Below, in pieces: positions 10,244 through 18,369 of a stretch of DNA of 64,000 nucleotides (position 1 is the first letter of the stretch; every line of letters begins with the position of its first letter). Source of the stretch: Segatella copri (lineage in GTDB: Bacteria; Bacteroidota; Bacteroidia; Bacteroidales; Bacteroidaceae); contig NZ_NMPZ01000018.1 in NCBI RefSeq assembly GCF_002224675.1, forward strand, positions 1 through 64,000, read 5' to 3'. The position numbers and the translations under genes are program-made. Under the pieces are notes generated by a model. It was given only the letters and a program-made list of their open reading frames with translations. It was not told where the DNA came from and did not search any database.

Positions 10244-11590
10244 TTGGATATATCGACCATAACGGATGCTTTTAGTGATGTGCTGCTCTTGCAGCCATCT
10301 ACTGGTGTTTTTGTAGCTGCTATATTGGCAGCTATCCTGCTTGGTATGTCAGCTTTTGCCAGTGGTTCCGAAATCGCTTTTTTTAGTTTATCACCAGCGG
10401 ATATTGCGGAACTGGAGGACGAAAAAACTGACTGTGACAAGAAAATTCAGATGTTGCGTGAGGATTCAGAACGTACATTGGCTACCATACTGATAACCAA
10501 TAACTTTGTGAATGTCACCATTATCATGCTCCTCAACTATGTTTTTGCCGGAATCGTGGAGTTTGGTCCTAAAGCCTATTGGCTTCAGTTCCTTATCATC
10601 ACGGTAATCCTTACATTCTTGCTTTTGCTCTTCGGAGAGATTATGCCTAAGGTTTATGCCCGACAGGATCCTCTCAAGTTTTGCCGTAGATGTGTGGGCG
10701 GCATTATGTTTGCACGCAAGGTGTTCTGGGCATTGGAGAATGTACTGCTGAAGAGTGGAATCGTTGCTGAAAAGATTATACAGAAAGAAAACCATGTCCT
10801 GAGTGTGGATGATTTGGAACAGGCTCTGGAACTCACCGACAAGGAAGATATCAAGGACGAACAGAATATGCTGAAGGGTATCATCCGATTTGGCGATGAA
10901 ACAGCCAAGGAGGTGATGACCACCCGTCAGAACATCGTTGACCTGGATATTCGCAGCACCTATCCTGAGGTGTTGAAATGTATTGTAGAGAACAACTACA
11001 GTCGTATTCCGGTATATCAGGATAATACGGATAATATTCGTGGTGTGTTGTATATCAAGGACTTATTACCACATCTTTCAAAGGCATCCAACTTCCGTTG
11101 GCAGAGTCTGATCCGTCCTCCTTACTTCGTTCCTGAAACCAAGAAGATAGATGATCTGCTTCGCGAGTTCCAGGAGAATAAGGTTCATATCGCCATTGTG
11201 GTAGATGAGTTTGGCGGTACTTCCGGTATCGTAACCCTGGAGGATATCCTGGAGGAAATCGTTGGCGAGATCAATGATGAATATGATGAGGAGGAGAAGT
11301 TCTATTCGAAATTAAATTATAATACATTTATCTTCGAAGGCAAGACCTTGCTTTCAGACTTCTGCAAGATTCTGAATGTAGATGACGAAGAGTTCGAGGA
11401 GGTTGAGGGCGATGCTGATTCCCTGGCAGGTCTGCTCTTGGAAATCAAGGGTGATTTCCCAAGTATGCACGAGAAGATAGATTATAAGAACTATACTTTC
11501 GAGGTGATGAATATCGAGGAGCGTCGCATCAGCAAGATCAAGGTGACGGTACATCCGGTAAGAAACGAAGAGGAGAATTCCTCCAAGTAG
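10244..11590 (+). CDS. gldE: GldE-like CNNM/CBS/CorC membrane protein
   Basis: 448 aa from a TTG start; no ATG gives an intact first helix. Domain order: DUF21/CNNM membrane region with about four hydrophobic helices (residues 20-160), two CBS repeats (about 200-340; motifs SRIPVYQDNTDNIRG and IVVDEFGGTSGIVTLEDILEEIVGEI), then a CorC/HlyC transporter-associated domain. It fits GldE, named for gliding motility but widespread in non-gliding Bacteroidota, with likely divalent-cation or envelope roles. It follows ssb and precedes phosphopantetheinyl transferase. In a non-motile gut organism a gliding role is doubtful. Confidence 0.88.
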   Translation: MDISTITDAFSDVLLLQPSTGVFVAAILAAILLGMSAFASGSEIAFFSLSPADIAELEDEKTDCDKKIQMLREDSERTLATILITNNFVNVTIIMLLNYVFAGIVEFGPKAYWLQFLIITVILTFLLLLFGEIMPKVYARQDPLKFCRRCVGGIMFARKVFWALENVLLKSGIVAEKIIQKENHVLSVDDLEQALELTDKEDIKDEQNMLKGIIRFGDETAKEVMTTRQNIVDLDIRSTYPEVLKCIVENNYSRIPVYQDNTDNIRGVLYIKDLLPHLSKASNFRWQSLIRPPYFVPETKKIDDLLREFQENKVHIAIVVDEFGGTSGIVTLEDILEEIVGEINDEYDEEEKFYSKLNYNTFIFEGKTLLSDFCKILNVDDEEFEEVEGDADSLAGLLLEIKGDFPSMHEKIDYKNYTFEVMNIEERRISKIKVTVHPVRNEEENSSK

Positions 11591-11629
11591 TTCATCCTCC
11601 TTATATTTGTAATATTTTGATTATATAGT

Positions 11630-12265
11630 ATGGCAGTTGTCAATATACGAGAAGTTTATCCGGGAGTGAGTCTGGGCTTATGGCAGATGGATGAGACTGT
11701 AGAACAGTTGTTTGAAGCATATCCTCTTCTGCAGGCTTACCGCTCCCAGGTGGAAGAGAAATATAAGAACGATGGCAGGAAACTGGAGTTTCTTGCCATT
11801 CGTGCATTAATGTATGAGATGCTCAAGACGAACGGAGCTTCCAAGGGCTTGCTTTCTCATGCGGGTGACATTACTCACAACGAGGCGGGAAAGCCATTGT
11901 TCCGTGGTTATCATATCAGCGTTTCGCATACCAAGGGTTATGCTGCGCTTATCCTTTCCAAGAATCAGGAAGTGGCGGTAGATATCGAATACTTCAGCGA
12001 TAGGGTAGAGCGCATCGCTTCCAAATTCCTGCGAAAGGATGAGAAGGCGGAAGATCTGGATGCCAAGCTGGTGCATTGGTGTGCCAAGGAAACGGTCTTC
12101 AAGTTATTCTCAGAAGAAAATCTGATGTTTGAGGATATGCGGGTGAAGCCGTTTGATACGATGGTAGACTGGTCGTGTGATGTGGAGAATCTCAAGAGCA
12201 GGAAGACGGCTCATGTGGATTTCGAGTTAACTATGGAGTTTGTTCTTACCTATGCTGCGTTGTAA
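11630..12265 (+). CDS. 4'-phosphopantetheinyl transferase (Sfp/AcpS superfamily)
   Basis: 211 aa. It transfers phosphopantetheine from CoA to a carrier-protein serine. The diagnostic pair is VAVDIEYF (Mg-binding Asp/Glu) and HWCAKETVFKLF (W-x-x-KE-x-x-x-K), at about residues 115 and 147. The ISVSHTKGYAAL strand before them is also typical. The target could be fatty-acid ACP or a specialised carrier; no NRPS/PKS gene is in the window. The gene overlaps the next one by 14 bases, so the two are translationally linked. Confidence 0.9.
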   Translation: MAVVNIREVYPGVSLGLWQMDETVEQLFEAYPLLQAYRSQVEEKYKNDGRKLEFLAIRALMYEMLKTNGASKGLLSHAGDITHNEAGKPLFRGYHISVSHTKGYAALILSKNQEVAVDIEYFSDRVERIASKFLRKDEKAEDLDAKLVHWCAKETVFKLFSEENLMFEDMRVKPFDTMVDWSCDVENLKSRKTAHVDFELTMEFVLTYAAL

Positions 12266-13397
12266 TATCCTGACCATCTTTCTGGCATTCAGTCTGTTGG
12301 CTGGAGCACAGGATTGGAAAGTAGTGAGAGAGAATCCCCAGAAGGCTTTTCCGAAAACCGTGGCTGCGGGTAACTACAGTGGCATTGCTCATCTGCATGA
12401 TGATATCTATGCGGTGGTAAGCGACAAGTCGGATAGCGCCCTGTACTTCAACTTCCGAATTCAGGTGAATCCCAAGACCGGCGAACTGGAACAGGTAGAG
12501 AACCTGGGTTTTACCGAGAGAACAGATGGAACGCTGAACGACGGCAAGCCTTGGCAGGGGCTGGAGAAGGGATTTGACCATGAAGCCATCGTGAAGGTTT
12601 CTGCTTCTACCTTGGTGATAGCAAGCGAAGGATATTGCCGTTTAAAGGAGTATCCTATTCTGCCTACTTCGGCAGATGCTGCCAAGGTTGGCTATCCGCA
12701 GAACCTTTGGGAAAGTAGATGGCCTTCTTCTGATTTTTATCCCAATTATAATTTTGAGTCTCTGGCTTTTGATTCCGTCCATCAGTATCTTTGGACGATT
12801 CCTGAGAGCACGCTCCGCAAGGACGGACAGCCTGCTACTCCTCAAAACGGATTGACTAACCAGCTTCGTTTGATGAGGCTTGATTGGGGAAAGATGAAGG
12901 AAGATAGTAACAAGGAAGAGTATAGCGAGCAAGTGAGTAGCAAGAAAGACTCTCGTTATATGACGACCTATGCCTATCAGATGGATCAACCTTCTACCCA
13001 TAAGAAAGCAGATATCTATGTGATGGGTGTGAGTGAGCTTTGTGCCTTGCCCGATGGACAGCTTCTGGTTTTGGAGCGTGAGGCATTTATTCCTAAGATC
13101 AAGATAGGTGCTTTCTGCAAGTGCAAGCTCTATCAGATTAATCCTTTGAATTCTGAGGAGTTTTCTATGAAAGAGAATTTTTCATCAGATACTCCTTTCT
13201 TGAAAAAGAGATTGCTCACGGAATGGAAAACCGGCTTATCTCTTTCCAAGCGTTCCTTTGCCAATTACGAAGGTATGTGTCTTGGTCCTATGCTGGAAGA
13301 TGGTTCCCAGGTTGTCATCCTGCTGTCTGATTCGCAGGATCAATATGCTGGAGTATTGAAAGACTGGTTCAAGACGATTGTCATCAGAAAGGAATAA
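12252..13397 (+). CDS. Exported esterase-like activity of phytase protein
   Basis: 381 aa from ATG 12252 (an upstream TTG at 12240 is possible). The N-terminus MLRCNILTIFLAFSLLAGAQ is a signal peptide. The mature protein matches the phytase-like esterase family: SGIAHLHDDIYAVVSDKS, FDHEAI, ASEGYCRLKEY, NFESLAFD, IPESTL and late NYEGMCLGP follow the beta-propeller pattern of that family. Substrate is unknown; phosphoesters are possible. It starts inside the phosphopantetheinyl transferase gene, so is probably expressed with it, and is convergent with the SDR gene five bases downstream. Confidence 0.8.
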   Translation: MLRCNILTIFLAFSLLAGAQDWKVVRENPQKAFPKTVAAGNYSGIAHLHDDIYAVVSDKSDSALYFNFRIQVNPKTGELEQVENLGFTERTDGTLNDGKPWQGLEKGFDHEAIVKVSASTLVIASEGYCRLKEYPILPTSADAAKVGYPQNLWESRWPSSDFYPNYNFESLAFDSVHQYLWTIPESTLRKDGQPATPQNGLTNQLRLMRLDWGKMKEDSNKEEYSEQVSSKKDSRYMTTYAYQMDQPSTHKKADIYVMGVSELCALPDGQLLVLEREAFIPKIKIGAFCKCKLYQINPLNSEEFSMKENFSSDTPFLKKRLLTEWKTGLSLSKRSFANYEGMCLGPMLEDGSQVVILLSDSQDQYAGVLKDWFKTIVIRKE

Positions 13398-13402
13398 AGT
13401 TG

Positions 13403-14197
13403 TTATGTTGTAATTCTCAATCTCGTCCATAACCATCTAGGAATGAGTCGCCAGAGGAAGACGAGGATATCATATCTCCAGTCTATCACCTTTACTTCCT
13501 TTCCGCTTTCGATGGCATTCACGATATGTTTCGCCACATCTTCCGGTTTGAGTTGCAGCGGATAGCTGCTGCCTGCGATGAGATCGGTCTTTACGAAACC
13601 TGGTCGGATATCTGTAATGGCGATGGGGAGATGACGCATCCGTGCCTGCTGCGACAGGCTTTCCAGATAATGGTTCTGGAATCGCTTGGTGGCAGAGTAG
13701 GCAGGGGCTGCACCGAGACCTTTGGTTCCGGCGATGGAAGTGATGCAGGCAATGCGGAAATTCTGATAGGCATGGTTTGCCTTCTTCTTACTTTCAGAAA
13801 CAGAATGTTCACCCTTATTGGTAGGAGTAGAAGACTGGGCGGCAAACCAGTTGAATGCCGTATCCACCATTCTCGTGAATCCTAAACCGTTGGTTTCCAG
13901 GGTCTTCATTTCCTTTTCTATATCCAGCGAGTTGTTCTGCCAGCCAATGCCGGAACTATGGAAGTAGAGGTCCATGCCTCCCAACTTATCGATGAGTTCG
14001 AGAAGTTGGGCAGGAGCATCGGGAGAAGTCACGTCTATTTGCTGGTAGCAGGTAATTCCGCCCTGCGAAATCAGCGCCTGCAATCTTTCGATTCTTCTTC
14101 CGGCGATTCCTACCTGCCATCCTTTTGCAGCAAGCAGTTTGGCCACTTCCATTCCGATGCCCGATGTGGCACCCATTACAATTGCTTTCTTTGCCAT
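13403..14197 (-). CDS. SDR-family NAD(P)-dependent oxidoreductase
   Basis: 264 aa. Classical short-chain dehydrogenase: cofactor motif GATSGIGME at residues 9-17, and the catalytic YSATK at about residues 168-172 preceded by a serine in ITSIAG. The segment AQSSTPTNKGEHSVSESKK in mid-protein looks like an inserted loop. Substrate unknown. The C-terminal tail LVFLWRLIPRWLW is hydrophobic and may attach to the membrane, as in some lipid-acting SDRs (inference). It is separated from murQ by about 70 bases on the same strand. Confidence 0.88.
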   Translation of the reverse strand: MAKKAIVMGATSGIGMEVAKLLAAKGWQVGIAGRRIERLQALISQGGITCYQQIDVTSPDAPAQLLELIDKLGGMDLYFHSSGIGWQNNSLDIEKEMKTLETNGLGFTRMVDTAFNWFAAQSSTPTNKGEHSVSESKKKANHAYQNFRIACITSIAGTKGLGAAPAYSATKRFQNHYLESLSQQARMRHLPIAITDIRPGFVKTDLIAGSSYPLQLKPEDVAKHIVNAIESGKEVKVIDWRYDILVFLWRLIPRWLWTRLRITT

Positions 14198-14267
14198 ATA
14201 GTCCTATTATATAAGGTGAAGTCTTGATATTCCTATTTTATAAAGGTGAAGTCTTGTCTAACTCTAT

Positions 14268-15113
14268 CTAAATATCTAAATCGCTTTTACTCTTCAGCAG
14301 GTCTTCCGCCTTCTTCACGCTTCCAGCTTTCAGAATCAGTTGCTTTACTTCTTCGTAATCCGTATATTCCGGATTGCGTTCCATGAAGATGCGGCAGGCG
14401 CGGTCGATGAGTTTATGGTTGATGAGCTTGGCGTTCACCATCTTGTTACCTTCCACTCGTCCTTGTCTTATCTGAAGAGAAGTGCTGATCATATCCAGAA
14501 TCATCTTCTGCGAAGAACCGGCTTTCATGCGGGTACTTCCCGTCACGAACTCCGGTCCCGTGATGACTTCTACGGGATAATCGGTAGCCTGGGCGATGGG
14601 AGCGTGGGGATTGTTGACGATGCACCCCGTAGGAATACCTGCCTCCTTGCAATGTTTCAGGATGGCGAGCACGAAGGGAGTAGTGCCGCTTGCCGAGAAG
14701 CCCAGCACGAAATCTTGTCTTGAGATATGCTTGTCGCAAAGCTGATGCCAGCCATTCTCCAGGTCGTCTTCTCTTGATTCCCTGGTTTGTGTAAGGCAGC
14801 CGATGCCTCCGGGGAAGATGGCCTGTATCTGCGAACCGTCGATACCATAGGTGTTCTGCACCTCGATGGTATCGAGCGTAGCCAGTCTTCCGCCCGTTCC
14901 GCAACCGGCATAGAAGAGCCTTCCGCCCTTCTTCAGCTGCCCTTCGATGGCGGAAATCAGTTGGTTAATGGCAGGCAATGCTTGTTCTATTGCCACAGCC
15001 ACCTTCTTGTTTTCTGCATTGATATGAGCGGTGAGTTCATCCACGCTCATCTTTTCCAGATGCTCGTAGAGTGAGCTTTGCTCAGTTATTCTTTTATCTA
15101 CTTTGTTTGACAT
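14268..15113 (-). CDS. murQ: N-acetylmuramic acid 6-phosphate etherase
   Basis: 281 aa, close to the usual length (about 300). It cleaves the lactyl ether of MurNAc-6-phosphate to GlcNAc-6-phosphate and D-lactate during cell-wall recycling. The SIS fold is visible: GGRLFYAGCGTGGRLATLD (about residues 62-80) and GFSASGTTPFVL (sugar-phosphate loop), then the signature GSTRMKAGSSQK. No PTS or AmgK/MurU gene is adjacent. The start MSNKVDKRITEQ fits family N-termini. A housekeeping promoter lies about 100 bases upstream. Confidence 0.94.
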   Translation of the reverse strand: MSNKVDKRITEQSSLYEHLEKMSVDELTAHINAENKKVAVAIEQALPAINQLISAIEGQLKKGGRLFYAGCGTGGRLATLDTIEVQNTYGIDGSQIQAIFPGGIGCLTQTRESREDDLENGWHQLCDKHISRQDFVLGFSASGTTPFVLAILKHCKEAGIPTGCIVNNPHAPIAQATDYPVEVITGPEFVTGSTRMKAGSSQKMILDMISTSLQIRQGRVEGNKMVNAKLINHKLIDRACRIFMERNPEYTDYEEVKQLILKAGSVKKAEDLLKSKSDLDI

Positions 15114-15213
15114 ATTACCAGAATCTTTAGATTGTAGAATGTCTTGGTGTATCCTATGTATAATTGCTGATCATATTTTATAGCCATCGTTCTCTTCTTT
15201 CTGTTTAGCGATA

Positions 15214-15245
15214 CAAAGGTAATCTTTTATTCTTAAACTACCAAA
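15214..15245 (-). promoter_or_regulatory. Promoter for murQ
   Basis: On the minus strand TTTG (15245-15242), a 20-base spacer and TACCTTTG (15221-15214) match the housekeeping promoter. It gives a leader of about 95 bases before the murQ ATG. Confidence 0.75.
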
Positions 15246-15395
15246 TAAAAATGGCACTAATATGGATGAGTGGTGTTATTGATATAGGTCGACCACTCTA
15301 CCATCTCTTCTAATTCGGTCTGATGACTATAGCTTGGTTTTCTTAAGCGGGTGCAAAGGTACTACTTTTTTGAATCCACCCAATTTTAGAGGGAT
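15245..15395 (-). ncRNA. Candidate small RNA with a tRNA-type promoter
   Basis: Reading the minus strand, the block from about 15,395 to 15,354 (GGGTGGATTCAAAAAA, then TACCTTTGCACCCGC) closely matches the promoter of the tRNA cluster at 8508-8545. The first 110 bases downstream have no reading frame but hold a hairpin GAGTGGT / ACCACTC (arms at 15,292-15,298 and 15,268-15,274 on the plus strand) followed by a T-rich stretch (CATTTTTATTT). This could be a stable short RNA, or simply a second upstream promoter of murQ. No known RNA family is recognised. Confidence 0.3.
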
Positions 15396-15600
15396 AAATT
15401 TGCTGAAAATATTTAAGATAGATAATAAATATCCTTTCACGGAATGCGGATTGTATTGAAAATGAGAGAGTTAAGTGTGAAATGAAAAACCTCTTTATTT
15501 TGAGATGATAATTGATGGCTAAGCTTAAATTTGGCGATGTGCTTTGCTTTTAATGAGTATGGTATAGGTGGGGCAAGGATCTGGTATAGTCAATAATAGA

Positions 15601-15688
15601 TGTTTTGATAATGAATAATGAGCGTCTTGATAGTGAATAGCAGGTGTTTTGATAATGAATAGTGGGTGTCTTTGTTATGAATGTTGGG
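15601..15688. repeat. Tandem array, four imperfect 22-base repeats
   Basis: Units begin at 15,601, 15,623, 15,645 and 15,667. Units 1 and 3 differ mainly in the last few bases (TGTTTTGATAATGAAT is shared). Unit length is exactly 22 in all four. There is no start codon/ribosome site making it a convincing gene; open frames across it are by-products of the period. Confidence 0.8.
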
Positions 15689-15766
15689 ATGAAGCATAGT
15701 AACTAGAAGGATGAGGGATAGATATTGGCAGGCGAAAAGAAGCGATTTATCGGGTAGATGACTAAG

Positions 15767-15844
15767 GTCGTCTATATGGATGACTCGGGTCATCTATATG
15801 GCTCACTCCCGTCATCTATATGGATGACCCGGGTCATCCGATAC
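15767..15844. repeat. Second tandem array, 22-base palindromic repeats
   Basis: Three full units start at 15,767, 15,789 and 15,811, with a partial fourth at 15,833. The unit GTCATCTATATGGATGAC plus CCGG is itself an inverted repeat (GTCATC / GATGAC), so the array could fold into several hairpins. The sequence is unrelated to the array 80 bases upstream, but the period is identical. There are no CRISPR-like unique spacers. Confidence 0.8.
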
Positions 15845-16126
15845 AAAGAAGCCTTTTCTATTCCTTTTGTGATAGTTGCTTTCTCCTTTAGACTAAGTTG
15901 CCTTCTCCTTATATTAATAGTCCTTTCGGCTGATTATTATTGTTGTTTCAGCTCAAGGTAAATGGTGCGGTGGTAAGCGCAGTTGGTTCTTTTGTCGTTT
16001 CCCATGATAGCCGTAGTACTATTGGGGTGTTGAATTCTCCTTTCATACTTAAGTGGTTGATTATTAGCATACTCTGATGTTTGTGAAAGGAGAATGAAAT
16101 TTTAATTGCTGTTTTTTGAGAAGCTA
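15845..16126. other. Non-coding stretch
   Basis: I see no supported gene, RNA or hairpin here. It is AT-rich, with short frames only, and lies between the 22-base arrays and the decayed HEPN gene. Confidence 0.6.
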
Positions 16127-16261
16127 TTAACGATTGGCTGCTGTTTCGACATAACCATTTTTTATAGAACCGACAGCTTCTTGGTAAGTACGGTAGGCTT
16201 TTTCTATTCTGTACTTTACAATCTCGGTTCTGTCAGTGTCTGTAAGTTGTCCCTTTATCAT
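16127..16261 (-). pseudogene. Truncated HEPN-domain gene (N-terminal 44 aa)
   Basis: The ATG at 16,261 overlaps the stop of the MNT gene, as is usual in MNT-HEPN pairs. The peptide MIKGQLTDTDRTEIVKYRIE and the following KAYRTYQEA and ETAANR match the first helices of HEPN proteins (normally about 110-130 aa), then a TAA ends it at 16,127. The catalytic R-x4-6-H motif, which lies in the C-terminal half, is absent. So the toxin is probably dead. The frame downstream does not resume. Confidence 0.7.
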
Positions 16262-16569
16262 ATTGCAATTCCTTCCTTATTTACGTTATGATTGAATAAG
16301 GTATAATGGTTCTCCTCCCATTCTTTTTGGGAGAAGAGTACAGGGTTGATGATTTCATCAATATCCCAGCCTAATTCTCTTAGTGGATAAGAATACTTAT
16401 CGTAATCTTGAAGCGTAACTTTTGGTTTGTCTAGAAGAATCAATACATCCCAATCACTTCCTTCATGTTCTGTACCTCTAGCGCGGGAACCAAACAAGAT
16501 AGCTTTTGCATGAGGATCAATCTCATGCAATCTATTGTGCATTGCTTCTATAATTCGTTTCTTCTCCAT
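16258..16569 (-). CDS. MNT-type nucleotidyltransferase (minimal), antitoxin-like
   Basis: 103 aa from ATG 16,569; an upstream in-frame extension to 16,626 is rejected since the -7 box (16,596-16,603, minus strand, TATTTTTG) lies within it. It is a minimal polymerase-beta-type nucleotidyltransferase: GSRARG (residues 27-32) and SDWDVLILL with the two metal-binding Asp. In known MNT-HEPN systems the MNT protein inactivates the HEPN RNase, for instance by adding AMP. Here the HEPN gene directly downstream is only an N-terminal fragment, so this is an orphan. Confidence 0.8.
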   Translation of the reverse strand: MEKKRIIEAMHNRLHEIDPHAKAILFGSRARGTEHEGSDWDVLILLDKPKVTLQDYDKYSYPLRELGWDIDEIINPVLFSQKEWEENHYTLFNHNVNKEGIAI

Positions 16570-16629
16570 ATCTATCAATATTAATATATGTGTTGCAAAA
16601 ATACGAGTTTTCTTTCTAATCACCAAATT

Positions 16630-16795
16630 TTTAGAATAAAAGAATGCCTAAAAAGGCAAAAAATAGTGAAATTGAGCATTTGTTCCTCCGTAGTCGGACA
16701 ATAAAGATGGAAAGAACATATAAAAAAGCATAAAAAGTTTCTGATTTTTCTCATAGACAATTTAGATTTTCTAATTTTGTGCAAAATTAGAAACA
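16630..16795 (+). repeat. Duplicated segment (copy A) upstream of AbiE remnant, with a 29-codon frame
   Basis: About 165 bases nearly identical to 21,231-21,397. Both copies contain a 29-aa frame (16,644-16,733 and 21,246-21,335) beginning MPKKAKNSEIEHLF; the only two base differences within the frame are synonymous Ile codons. TAATTTTG at 16,772-16,779 looks like the promoter of the former abiE operon. Coding status of the short frame is uncertain. Confidence 0.6.
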
Positions 16796-17109
16796 ATGAC
16801 AGAACTATTGAGTATATTATATAAGCTGCGGATATTCATATAGACCTTGACTTTACGGTGGATTGCGACCGAGAATCCATGCTCTCCATTCGCCAAGAAG
16901 TGAATAACGAGATTCTACGCTATATGGAGTCGGATGGTTATCATCTTGCGCCTGGCTCCAAGACACCGCATACGCTTGACTCATGGGTGTTTCATTATAC
17001 CAATGCCGCAGGCAACAACGATGGCATCAAGATAGAAATCGAAGATAAAGAGATGGTCAATAGAATCCAATTTCATCCTATGGCTTTGTGGAAGACTAGG
17101 AGTCGTTGA
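16796..17109 (+). pseudogene. AbiE type IV toxin-antitoxin remnant A
   Basis: Begins with the first 14-15 codons of an AbiEi-like antitoxin (MTELLSILYKLRIF), then jumps into the middle of an AbiEii-like nucleotidyltransferase toxin: IDLDFTVDCDRESM (the metal-binding strand) and DGIKIEI, then jumps again to the toxin's last 22 residues (EDKEMVNRIQFHPMALWK). The N-terminal GG-S motif of the toxin and its central region are gone. Two internal deletions have therefore left a non-functional fusion. A sister remnant with different deletions is at 21,398-21,706. Confidence 0.75.
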
Positions 17110-17141
17110 ATGTTTTTTCTGTAAATTTTGAAAAAAGTTAT

Positions 17142-17180
17142 TGTTTTGCTTAGTTTTTTGCTTGGCTCAACTGTATAGAT
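17142..17180 (+). promoter_or_regulatory. Shared 39-base leader element, copy 1
   Basis: TGTTTTGCTTAG ... GGCTCAACTGTATAGAT. The same 39 bases occur, almost unchanged, before five genes (here, 21,738, 46,432, 50,697, 56,419). It ends 5 bases before the sigma-factor ATG. It reads as a 13-codon frame (F-C-L-V-F-C-L-A-Q-L-Y-R after a TTG or ATG) closed by TAG in the sigma gene's frame. It may be an ECF promoter, or a leader-peptide/RNA control element. Confidence 0.7.
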
Positions 17181-17185
17181 AGTGT

Positions 17186-17665
17186 ATGAAACAGGAAAAG
17201 GACATAGAAAGAATGTTTCGTCAGCATTACGGGAAGATGTACAATCTGGCCAGAAGCATCCTCTCCGATGACGATGAAAGCAAGGATGTAGTGAGCGAAG
17301 TCTTTACCACGATTCTTGCCGATGATGTAGTCCTGATGCCTGAGAGTGAGGAAGGATTCCTGATGAGGAGCGTCCGCAACCGCTGTCTCAACCTGATAGC
17401 CCATAAGAGCGTGAAGGAAAGGGTAGCGAAGCTGCTGCTGGATGATGCCGACGTGATTCTCTCGGAAGAGACCGACGAGAGACTCGACCAGCTGATGCTT
17501 CTCATCGAAGACCTGGAACCGCCTATCCGACAACTCATTTTCCGTCTGCGCTATCTTCAGGAGAAATCTTATCAGGAGGTGGCTGATGAAGTGGGAGTGA
17601 GCAAGGTGACGGTGTTCAACCATCTTTCGAAGGCGATGGACTGGATTAAGGAACAATTTAAATGA
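17186..17665 (+). CDS. ECF-type RNA polymerase sigma-70 factor (sigma-1a)
   Basis: 159 aa. Region 2 spans about residues 10-75 (FRQHYGKMYNLARSIL, DESKDVVSEVF) and region 4 about 105-157 (LPPIRQ-like turn, LRYLQEKSYQEVADEVGVSK, then VTVFNHLSKAM as recognition helix). It directs RNA polymerase to a special promoter set, probably in response to the partner barrel. It overlaps the anti-sigma gene by ATGA (17,662-17,665). From residue 58 on it is almost identical to the sigma at 46,476 (two differences), while the first third differs more. The start is near the leader's stop codon. Confidence 0.92.
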   Translation: MKQEKDIERMFRQHYGKMYNLARSILSDDDESKDVVSEVFTTILADDVVLMPESEEGFLMRSVRNRCLNLIAHKSVKERVAKLLLDDADVILSEETDERLDQLMLLIEDLEPPIRQLIFRLRYLQEKSYQEVADEVGVSKVTVFNHLSKAMDWIKEQFK

Positions 17666-18366
17666 GCAAGACAATGACAAACAAGGAATTTAACAAGAGT
17701 AAAGAAGAGAAGCGACAGATGTTCTTCGATATGCAGGAGCATCCCGATCGCTATACCGACGAGCAGGTGGAACGTTTGCTTGCCGATGAAGACGTAAAGG
17801 ATTTCTTTCACGATATGGCGATGGTTAGGATGGCGATGAAAAAAGGAAATCCAAAGAAAGTGAATGTAGACGAAGCGTGGAAGAAGTTTGCTGATAAGCA
17901 AGGATTAAAGGCCAACGAAGCTTCTGATAAAACATCCAGCAATCACTGGAAGATAGCAGCATCCATCATTGGCATTGTTTTCCTCTCAGGCATTACTTTC
18001 GCTGCAATTCATTCAGGCATTTTCCGTTTCTCTTCTTCGGATGAGGCTAAACAAGCCAAGACGGAGCAAGTATCTTCTACTTCTGATTTTAACAAGATGG
18101 ATAACATCAAGGTGAGTGCTACGGAGAAGGCTGATAGTCTCGACCTCAAACCTGTTGTCTTTGACAATACCGAGTTGGGCGATGTCGTGTCGCAGCTTGC
18201 TGCCTTCTATCATGTCAAGGTGGAATTCGGCAAAGCTGAATCACAGCATATTCGTATCTTCTTCAATTGGGACAAGACTAAGACATTGAAGCAGAATCTC
18301 GAAATATTGAATGCTTTTGAGCGCATACAGATAACGGAAGTGGATGGGATTTTAAAAGTGGAGTAA
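17662..18366 (+). CDS. Anti-sigma factor with C-terminal DUF4974 domain
   Basis: 234 aa. N-terminal cytoplasmic helical region (residues 1-95), one transmembrane helix (about 98-116, AASIIGIVFLSGITFAAI), a periplasmic linker and a C-terminal STN-like DUF4974 domain (about 165-234, PVVFDNTELGDVVSQLAAFY). It should hold the adjacent sigma at the membrane until a signal arrives through the outer-membrane STN barrel, as in FecA-FecR-FecI systems. The FecR middle domain usual in longer relatives is missing. It overlaps the sigma gene and is 3 bases upstream of the barrel gene. Confidence 0.85.
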   Translation: MSKTMTNKEFNKSKEEKRQMFFDMQEHPDRYTDEQVERLLADEDVKDFFHDMAMVRMAMKKGNPKKVNVDEAWKKFADKQGLKANEASDKTSSNHWKIAASIIGIVFLSGITFAAIHSGIFRFSSSDEAKQAKTEQVSSTSDFNKMDNIKVSATEKADSLDLKPVVFDNTELGDVVSQLAAFYHVKVEFGKAESQHIRIFFNWDKTKTLKQNLEILNAFERIQITEVDGILKVE

Positions 18367-18369
18367 GTT

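Noticed and set aside
15601..15844. Possible CRISPR array
   Set aside because: Units are directly adjacent with no unique spacers and the units vary; it is a plain tandem repeat. No cas gene is in the window.
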